Below are positions 1-4,072 of a stretch of DNA of 6,010 nucleotides, in pieces. The translations under genes and the position numbers were made by a program. Origin of the DNA: Candidatus Woesearchaeota archaeon. Its GTDB lineage: Archaea > Nanobdellota > Nanobdellia > SCGC-AAA011-G17 > UBA489. The stretch spans positions 1 to 6,010 of the forward strand of contig JAUXTV010000103.1 in NCBI GenBank assembly GCA_030679025.1. Direction: 5' to 3'. The number at the start of each line of letters is the position of its first letter. The stretch's first letter is position 1. The notes under the pieces were generated by a model. It made no database searches and was not told the DNA's origin. It worked only from the letters and a program-made list of their open reading frames with translations.

Positions 1-5
1 AAATC

Positions 6-266
6 ATGACAAACTTAGAAGACCGCTTCCGAGAATGGGAAGCAAGAGGACGGAAGAAGGAAGAAATTACTTGGGGAATGCTAAACGACGGATTCCAGAG
101 TATACAAGGGATACCTGATGACTTCTACAGTGCTGAAGACCCAGCAGATAGAGTGAATCTTTGGCACAAGTACCGAATGGAAAACAATGAGTCCTATAGA
201 AGAGAACAATGTCACTTAGAAGGAAGATGCTGGCGTTGTGGAAGAGCTGACTGCGGGTGTGACTAG
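6..266 (+). CDS. Small Cys-rich protein, putative zinc-binding, function unknown
   Basis: An 86-residue protein that I do not recognise. The first two thirds are highly charged and predicted mostly helical, with many Arg, Lys and Glu and several Trp. The last 18 residues hold Cys69, His70, Cys75, Cys78, Cys83 and Cys85. The spacing C-x2-C-x4-C-x-C ends one residue before the stop and looks like a small zinc-binding knuckle (inference). There is no signal peptide or membrane segment. The ATG is only five bases from the window edge and no in-frame stop precedes it, so the true start could lie further upstream and no ribosome site can be judged. Codons end in C or G more often than in the neighbouring genes, and Arg is often AGA, AGG or CGG. 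Together with the purine-rich plus strand, this may indicate a different origin. A phage or plasmid-type accessory protein is possible but unproven. Confidence 0.6.
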   Translation: MTNLEDRFREWEARGRKKEEITWGMLNDGFQSIQGIPDDFYSAEDPADRVNLWHKYRMENNESYRREQCHLEGRCWRCGRADCGCD

Positions 267-448
267 AGAGGACCAAAAGGACGGAGAAGGGATGCACTAA
301 AACTCTTAGATATTGTCAGAGTTCACAGACATGGGAGGAAAACTAAGAGAAGGTTCAAGTCATCTCTATATCCTTAACTACACTAGACCTAACTTATTCA
401 TAATTATACATGTTGTTCAATTCAAATAAGTTTTATGTTTAGACTCTT

Positions 449-2233
449 TTATACTTTCACTTCGACGTCTCTGCCTGAGTTGATCGCGTCCATAATGTGC
501 CTGCCTAAGCTGCTTTTCTTGTGAATTTTTACATCACCTTTCTTAGAAGTGATAGCGGACAAGATGAATTTTCCGCCAGCCCAGATTTCTACATCCTGGC
601 CAGGCTCAGCATAGAAGGTGATGTGATTTTTATCCTCTTCATAGTCTGTCTTGGTGCGCCTTTTCTCTTTTTTTAATTCTAGGACTTCGATGGACATACC
701 GAGACGTTCTTCTGTTTCGATAATGTTTTTTCCTTTGGTTCCGATGACCTTGGCGATTTCATCTTCTGGTACATAGACTTTCACTTTGTTACTAGAGACT
801 ACCTCGACTTTGACATCTGAAACGAATTTCTTGAATTCACGAAGAATAGATTCTTCTGCTAGTTTTTTTACTCCAGAAGATTTTTCTGTGCCTTCAATAG
901 GAATAACAACAGTTTGTTCACCATAGCTGTAGATTTCAAATTCTAACTTGCCTGTTTCGAAGTCTGTGACATCGATGACGGGACGAGCTAGATCTGCTTC
1001 AGTCATGCCTGTTGGCACTTTAACCATCATCTTTAATGAAAGGACTTTGTCGATTGCTCCTGCTTTGACATAGACAATAGTATCTACGACATTAGGAATC
1101 ATACCGACATCCATACGAGTGATGAATCTTTGGACAGCATCGATAGGCGAGGCTGCGTGGACTACTCCAACCATTTCAGATCCTCCTAAACGGACATCAA
1201 TGTACAATTGGAAGTCTGGCGTGTCTCTCATTTCATCGAAGATAATATTATCAGGACGAGACAAGAACAAAATATCATGCAGTTCTTCACTGGAACTTAG
1301 ATTCTTTGAGTACTGTGTCACTTGTGGCGGCATTTGCAAGTCTCTTGGTGATTCAATAGTCTTGGTGACTCGACCGAGTTCTACGAATTTTTCCCCTAAT
1401 GCTTGCACTAGAGTACTTTTTCCTGAACCAGGTTCGCCAGCAACTACAATACCGCGAGATTTTTCATACAGACGCTCAGCAATTTTTTCAGACATCTGAT
1501 AATCTTTCAAGTGCAGCTTTTTGATGGGTCTTACTACAGTAATTTCCCAGCCTTCTGCTACAGGCGGACGAACAATCACGATACGATACTCTTTATATTG
1601 CACGATCGTAGATCCGCGACGATCAATTTCGATCATGCTCTCATAATCTACTCGAGATTTTTCGACAATTTCTTTTGCCATATCTATCATATGTTTTCGC
1701 GTGAACTTTTCATCATTTATTTTTTCGAGTTTCCAGTCTCCTGGCTTTCCTCGTTTTCCTAAGGGATGACAATCCTCTTTCAAGTGAATACTCATAGTGT
1801 GCTCATCGAAGTAGGATTCTATTTGTAGTTTCTCTACTGGGATGCGCAAGCGGTAATACTTTACTTCCATGCCGAAAGCTTTCGCTGATTCAGCTTGAAC
1901 AAAGTCTGCTGTAATGAGGATTGCGTTCTCTTGGAATGCAATGTCCCTGATTCCAGCATCTATTTCGCCAGCTTTGGCAAACTTGATTTGGGTTTCATTA
2001 GGTCTGTGACCCATGAATTGGATAGTAATATCCTTCCCTTTGAGTTTTTGCAGCTCTTGGAGCTCTTCTAAGCCTAAAAGGCCAATTTCTTTGCCTCTGT
2101 TAGCTTGTGCTTCTAGTTCTGCGACTACTGCATTAGGGACAATGATTGTACCCTTTATTTCTTTATTTTTAATTAATTTGGATACCATCTTTTCGATTAC
2201 GATAGAGGTATCAACGACATATTTATTTGTCAT
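449..2233 (-). CDS. PINA-type PIN domain-ATPase-KH domain protein (COG1855)
   Basis: A complete 594-residue archaeal PIN-ATPase-KH protein. The PIN nuclease-like domain covers about residues 1-130, with acidic candidates Asp8 (VVDTS), Glu39, Asp92, Asp97 and Asp110 (ITAD), so the metal site looks intact. A linker leads to a VirB11/PilT-like RecA-fold ATPase (about 205-430). Its Walker A is GEPGSGKST at 266-274 and its Walker B is IIFDE at 330-334, followed by an Arg- and His-containing stretch up to VVHA at 357-360. A KH domain (about 475-530) carries the GxxG loop GTKG at 498-501. A basic segment and a small beta-rich C-terminal domain (about 535-594) follow. The Sulfolobus relative PINA is, from memory, a hexameric ATPase that binds the Hjc resolvase and promotes Holliday-junction branch migration. 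A role in DNA recombination and repair, or in RNA processing, is therefore likely. It is cytosolic, with no membrane segment. It has its own promoter candidates and is probably monocistronic. The ATG at 2233 has GGAG nine bases upstream. Confidence 0.93.
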   Translation of the reverse strand: MTNKYVVDTSIVIEKMVSKLIKNKEIKGTIIVPNAVVAELEAQANRGKEIGLLGLEELQELQKLKGKDITIQFMGHRPNETQIKFAKAGEIDAGIRDIAFQENAILITADFVQAESAKAFGMEVKYYRLRIPVEKLQIESYFDEHTMSIHLKEDCHPLGKRGKPGDWKLEKINDEKFTRKHMIDMAKEIVEKSRVDYESMIEIDRRGSTIVQYKEYRIVIVRPPVAEGWEITVVRPIKKLHLKDYQMSEKIAERLYEKSRGIVVAGEPGSGKSTLVQALGEKFVELGRVTKTIESPRDLQMPPQVTQYSKNLSSSEELHDILFLSRPDNIIFDEMRDTPDFQLYIDVRLGGSEMVGVVHAASPIDAVQRFITRMDVGMIPNVVDTIVYVKAGAIDKVLSLKMMVKVPTGMTEADLARPVIDVTDFETGKLEFEIYSYGEQTVVIPIEGTEKSSGVKKLAEESILREFKKFVSDVKVEVVSSNKVKVYVPEDEIAKVIGTKGKNIIETEERLGMSIEVLELKKEKRRTKTDYEEDKNHITFYAEPGQDVEIWAGGKFILSAITSKKGDVKIHKKSSLGRHIMDAINSGRDVEVKV

Positions 2234-2242
2234 ATTTTATTT

Positions 2243-2246
2243 CTCC
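2243..2246 (-). promoter_or_regulatory. Ribosome binding site of the PINA-type gene
   Basis: GGAG on the minus strand, nine bases before the ATG at 2233, is a good partial Shine-Dalgarno match. It works only if transcription starts upstream of it, for example from the TATA-like boxes near 2277 or 2346. If the nearer TATAAAA at 2254-2260 is used, the mRNA would be leaderless and this site would not be transcribed. The same bases are part of an ATG-GAG-AAA-TAA mini reading frame (2237-2248), in frame with the main start. Confidence 0.5.
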
Positions 2247-2248
2247 AT

Positions 2249-2265
2249 AAGGCTTTTATAGCCTT
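2249..2265. repeat. Perfect 6-bp inverted repeat with a TATA-like core
   Basis: Arms AAGGCT (2249-2254) and AGCCTT (2260-2265) are exact inverse complements around a 5-base spacer. On the minus strand the element spans a TATAAAA (2254-2260) whose centre lies 24 bases from the PINA-gene start codon. It could be a TATA box inside a repressor palindrome. Alternatively, it could be an RNA hairpin ending two bases before the GGAG site, if transcription begins further upstream. The symmetry is direct observation; both functions are inference. Confidence 0.55.
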
Positions 2266-2283
2266 GATTTTATTGTATAATTA

Positions 2284-2330
2284 AGGTACTAGTTATCTAA
2301 GAAGACGTTCATACTTAATAGCTAGTACCT
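2284..2330. repeat. 13-bp interrupted inverted repeat upstream of the PINA gene
   Basis: AGGTACTAGTTAT (2284-2296) pairs with ATAGCTAGTACCT (2318-2330). Nine outer base pairs are perfect and 12 of 13 match overall, the exception being a possible G-T wobble, across a 21-base spacer. It lies 51-97 bases upstream of the PINA-type start and directly downstream (minus strand) of a strong TATA-like box at 2342-2350. It may be a dimer-binding operator or a stem in the 5' leader of the PINA mRNA. It is not followed by a T-run on the minus strand, so it does not look like a terminator for the upstream 196-residue gene. Confidence 0.6.
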
Positions 2331-2341
2331 AGATTCTCTAG

Positions 2342-2350
2342 TATATAAAT
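2342..2350 (-). promoter_or_regulatory. Candidate TATA box, distal promoter of the PINA-type gene
   Basis: On the minus strand this reads ATTTATATA, close to the archaeal TATA consensus. Transcription would start near 2320, giving a leader of nearly 90 bases that contains the 6-bp palindrome and the GGAG site and starts at the edge of the 13-bp repeat. Competing, nearer candidates are TTATACAA around 2274-2281 and TATAAAA at 2254-2260. The sequence alone cannot decide which is used. Confidence 0.4.
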
Positions 2351-2367
2351 GTATCTAGACCTTATTT

Positions 2368-2958
2368 TTATCTCTTAAGTAGAGTTTCTATGTGTTTAAT
2401 ATCCAAGCCTTTTAATAATATGGGACTTCCGCCTACATTTAATTCAACAGTATAAACTCCATTTCTATTGTTGACAATATAAGGAACGTTTTTAGGACCA
2501 ATATCTTCTCCTCGTTCTCTCCACAATCCCTTTCTTAGCATTTGTTCAAGACAATATTCTAATTCTGCTCCGAGATTTTTTCTTTGTAATGGTTTAAATT
2601 GAGGTATTGCTGTTTGTCTTCTTTGACCATAGGAATGCACTTGTGCTTCATCCATGTTTCTTGCTATAAAAACTAATTCTGGTTTAGAACCCTCTCTATA
2701 TGCTTCTAGAGGTGGAAAAGGTATTCCTTGTGTTTGTAAAGAAGATTTTATGTCTGCTGTACTCATCAACATATCTCTTAAACTATAAACTCCACCTTCA
2801 TTTTCACAATATAACATGAAATCTAGCTCTCCAGATGTTTGTATAGTATCTCCCGGATTCAAATAAGCTGCTCTATCATTTTTAAGACCTTCAGAAAGTT
2901 TATGAAATAACCCATAGACTTCAGATCCAATGTTTTTTGCTGTTAGATGTTTAATCAT
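2368..2958 (-). CDS. Unrecognised 196-residue protein
   Basis: I do not recognise a family. The protein is soluble, with no signal peptide and no membrane segment. Residues 1-70 mix helix with short strands and contain Cys51. A Pro- and Gly-rich middle (about 78-125) includes GIPFPPLE and the strand-like ELVFIAR. A basic patch GQRRQT sits at 111-116. A helix with Cys136 (about 128-146) follows. The C-terminal part reads as a beta hairpin (PYIVNNRNGVYTVELNV, 159-175) and then a short helix ending LLKR. It reads like a real protein along its length, and the start is supported by AAGGAA six bases upstream plus a TATA box about 41 bases upstream. It is transcribed divergently from the 3076-4066 operon, 117 bp away, and lies 134 bp upstream of the PINA-type gene on the same strand, which probably has its own promoter. 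Function unknown. Confidence 0.75.
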   Translation of the reverse strand: MIKHLTAKNIGSEVYGLFHKLSEGLKNDRAAYLNPGDTIQTSGELDFMLYCENEGGVYSLRDMLMSTADIKSSLQTQGIPFPPLEAYREGSKPELVFIARNMDEAQVHSYGQRRQTAIPQFKPLQRKNLGAELEYCLEQMLRKGLWRERGEDIGPKNVPYIVNNRNGVYTVELNVGGSPILLKGLDIKHIETLLKR

Positions 2959-2964
2959 ATTTTG

Positions 2965-2970
2965 TTCCTT
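2965..2970 (-). promoter_or_regulatory. Shine-Dalgarno-like site of the 196-residue gene
   Basis: AAGGAA on the minus strand lies six bases from the ATG at 2958, inside the short leader (about 15 bases) predicted from the TATA box at 2995-3003. This supports 2958 as the start. Confidence 0.5.
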
Positions 2971-2994
2971 GAGTATTAAAATATTAAAATAAGC

Positions 2995-3003
2995 TTATAT
3001 AAA
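2995..3003 (-). promoter_or_regulatory. TATA box of the 196-residue gene
   Basis: On the minus strand this reads TTTATATAA, preceded by purine-rich GAAAGA, which resembles a BRE. The centre is about 41 bases from the ATG, so transcription would begin near 2973 with a short leader. It stands back to back with the plus-strand TATA box at 3046-3053, forming a compact divergent promoter region. Confidence 0.6.
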
Positions 3004-3045
3004 TCTTTCTATTTTAACCTTTATAGAGTGGTAACAATAGGAAGA

Positions 3046-3053
3046 TTTAAATA
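3046..3053 (+). promoter_or_regulatory. TATA box of the 194/126-residue operon
   Basis: TTTAAATA preceded by GGAAGA, a BRE-like purine run. The centre lies about 26 bases before the ATG at 3076, so the transcript probably begins at or near the start codon (leaderless). No Shine-Dalgarno site precedes that ATG. The out-of-frame ATGs at 3063 and 3066 would lie upstream of the predicted transcription start and should not interfere. Confidence 0.65.
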
Positions 3054-3075
3054 TCTCTTTTTATGATGCTCTCGT

Positions 3076-3660
3076 ATGAGAATTGACTTTAATGATACTA
3101 TCGAAGGCAAAGATCGACTTCAACCCTTTACTACTGAGCCCATTGTAGAAGTTGTAGATGGAGTTAAAAAAATTAATCCCTCTATTGATATTGGTAGACT
3201 AGTAACTACTCTTGTAGATGTTTTAGAATCATCCCTTACTCAAAACGCTTTCAAAGTTAATCGAAGTACTGCTAATACTCTTTTGGTTAGTTCTCCTCTC
3301 CTCTTTTCTATGCATGTAAGGGCAAATCAATATGACTCTCGAGTTTGTGATTATGAGCTTCTTGGAAAAGAAACTATAAGACACCAACGAAAATTTCTTG
3401 GAATTCCTTTAAAACCCAGAGAAACAACAATTACAACTTATAGGCAAATTCCAAAAGTTTATGTAAGGGGTAGTATTTTATTTGAGCAATTACAAGGCAT
3501 TGAACCCTCTCCAGTATTAGATATACTCACAAAGTTAGGTTATACTCCTTTAGTTATTCCTACGCCTGAAGAATTGGCTCGTTCTAGTGATTCTAGTAAT
3601 CGTTCACATAATCAGAATGATCCTCTTGAAAGATTCTTAGAAGATATGGATATACTATAA
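3076..3660 (+). CDS. Unrecognised 194-residue protein with a disordered tail
   Basis: I do not recognise a family. The first 165 residues look like one mixed alpha/beta domain. A helix lies at about 38-57 (IGRLVTTLVDVLESSL), strands at about 67-83 (NTLLVSSPLLFSMHVR), a basic loop around 98-118 (RHQRKF, KPRE), a strand at 126-133 (PKVYVRGS), then a helix and the end TPLVIP. Residues 169-182 form a Ser/Asn/His-rich, probably flexible linker, and the last twelve residues (PLERFLEDMDIL) could form a short acidic amphipathic helix. That pattern is typical of a partner-binding motif (inference). There is no signal peptide or membrane segment. The ATG is chosen from its position 26 bases after a strong TATA box. 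It is the first gene of an operon with the 126-residue gene 25 bases downstream, and is divergent from the 196-residue gene. Confidence 0.75.
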   Translation: MRIDFNDTIEGKDRLQPFTTEPIVEVVDGVKKINPSIDIGRLVTTLVDVLESSLTQNAFKVNRSTANTLLVSSPLLFSMHVRANQYDSRVCDYELLGKETIRHQRKFLGIPLKPRETTITTYRQIPKVYVRGSILFEQLQGIEPSPVLDILTKLGYTPLVIPTPEELARSSDSSNRSHNQNDPLERFLEDMDIL

Positions 3661-3666
3661 TTGAAG

Positions 3667-3672
3667 AAGGAG
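3667..3672 (+). promoter_or_regulatory. Shine-Dalgarno-like site of the 126-residue gene
   Basis: AAGGAG lies in the 25-base gap between the two operon genes, 13 bases before the ATG at 3686. The spacing is longer than usual, but this is the best match and there is no earlier in-frame start. An internal gene of a polycistronic mRNA would need such a site, unlike the leaderless first gene. Confidence 0.5.
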
Positions 3673-3685
3673 AAATAAACCAACC

Positions 3686-4066
3686 ATGACTTCTGAAAGA
3701 CCAACGAGACTACAGGTTGACGACGATCTTTTGGACCTTTGTCGACAGATAGTAGCTGGATTAGATGGAGATATAACAGTTTTTCCTACAGAAACAAGAA
3801 AAGAACTCTCACAACTTCCTAAACCTGAACTTGATAAATTTTTAGATGATCTTTATGATTGCGTAACTCAGGACTCAGATGATGCAGTTCAAAATGGCAC
3901 CTATTATGGTGGAAAATGGCCAACTGACAGTCGCTACCATTTTAGCACTTGGGAATCTGACTTTACTTTTGAACATGGTCATAAACTAGATATCTCCTTA
4001 AATGTTCGCCAAGTAAGAGAAATTGTTCGAGGAACTTTAAAAGAAGTTGCAGTAGAAGATTCATAA
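3686..4066 (+). CDS. Unrecognised acidic 126-residue protein
   Basis: I do not recognise a family. The protein is strongly acidic (17 Asp and 9 Glu against 6 Lys and 8 Arg), small, and lacks a signal peptide or membrane segment. A helix at about 11-26 starts with VDDDLLDLCRQIV. A second helical stretch (about 36-62) contains Cys59. Residues 70-98 are aromatic- and Gly-rich (GTYYGGKWP, RYHFSTWESDFTFEHGH), probably beta strands with a His/Trp cluster. A final helix spans about 106-121. It follows the 194-residue gene by 25 bases and probably shares its transcript, so the two products may work together, for example as an acidic partner for the more basic protein (inference). It ends with two consecutive stop codons, six bases before the convergent carbamoyltransferase gene. 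Confidence 0.72.
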   Translation: MTSERPTRLQVDDDLLDLCRQIVAGLDGDITVFPTETRKELSQLPKPELDKFLDDLYDCVTQDSDDAVQNGTYYGGKWPTDSRYHFSTWESDFTFEHGHKLDISLNVRQVREIVRGTLKEVAVEDS

Positions 4067-4072
4067 TAAGCA

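Noticed and set aside
67..297. Minus-strand open frame of 76 codons
   Set aside because: It overlaps the Cys-rich plus-strand gene almost completely, and its translation (Leu/Ser/Phe/His-rich) has no protein-like pattern.
345..372. tRNA-like T-arm (GGTTCAAGTC with AGAGA/TCTCT flanks)
   Set aside because: The five-base T stem does not pair properly, and no acceptor stem, D arm or anticodon arm could be placed around it.
331..429. Small plus-strand frame of 32 codons after the Cys-rich gene
   Set aside because: It starts at an ATG without a clear ribosome site, and its sequence has no recognisable feature or support.
1119..1499. Plus-strand open frame of 126 codons inside the PINA-type gene, with others at 1511-1762 and 2013-2261
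   Set aside because: They lie antisense to a well-supported gene with conserved motifs. The translations are rich in Ser, Phe, Cys and Tyr, as expected for reverse reading of a coding region.
449..2233. VapC-type toxin, or a pilus/secretion ATPase
   Set aside because: The PIN domain is only the N-terminal part of a long chain with ATPase and KH domains, and no antitoxin gene is adjacent. No pilin, membrane-platform or secretion genes are nearby, and the PIN-ATPase-KH order fits the PINA family.
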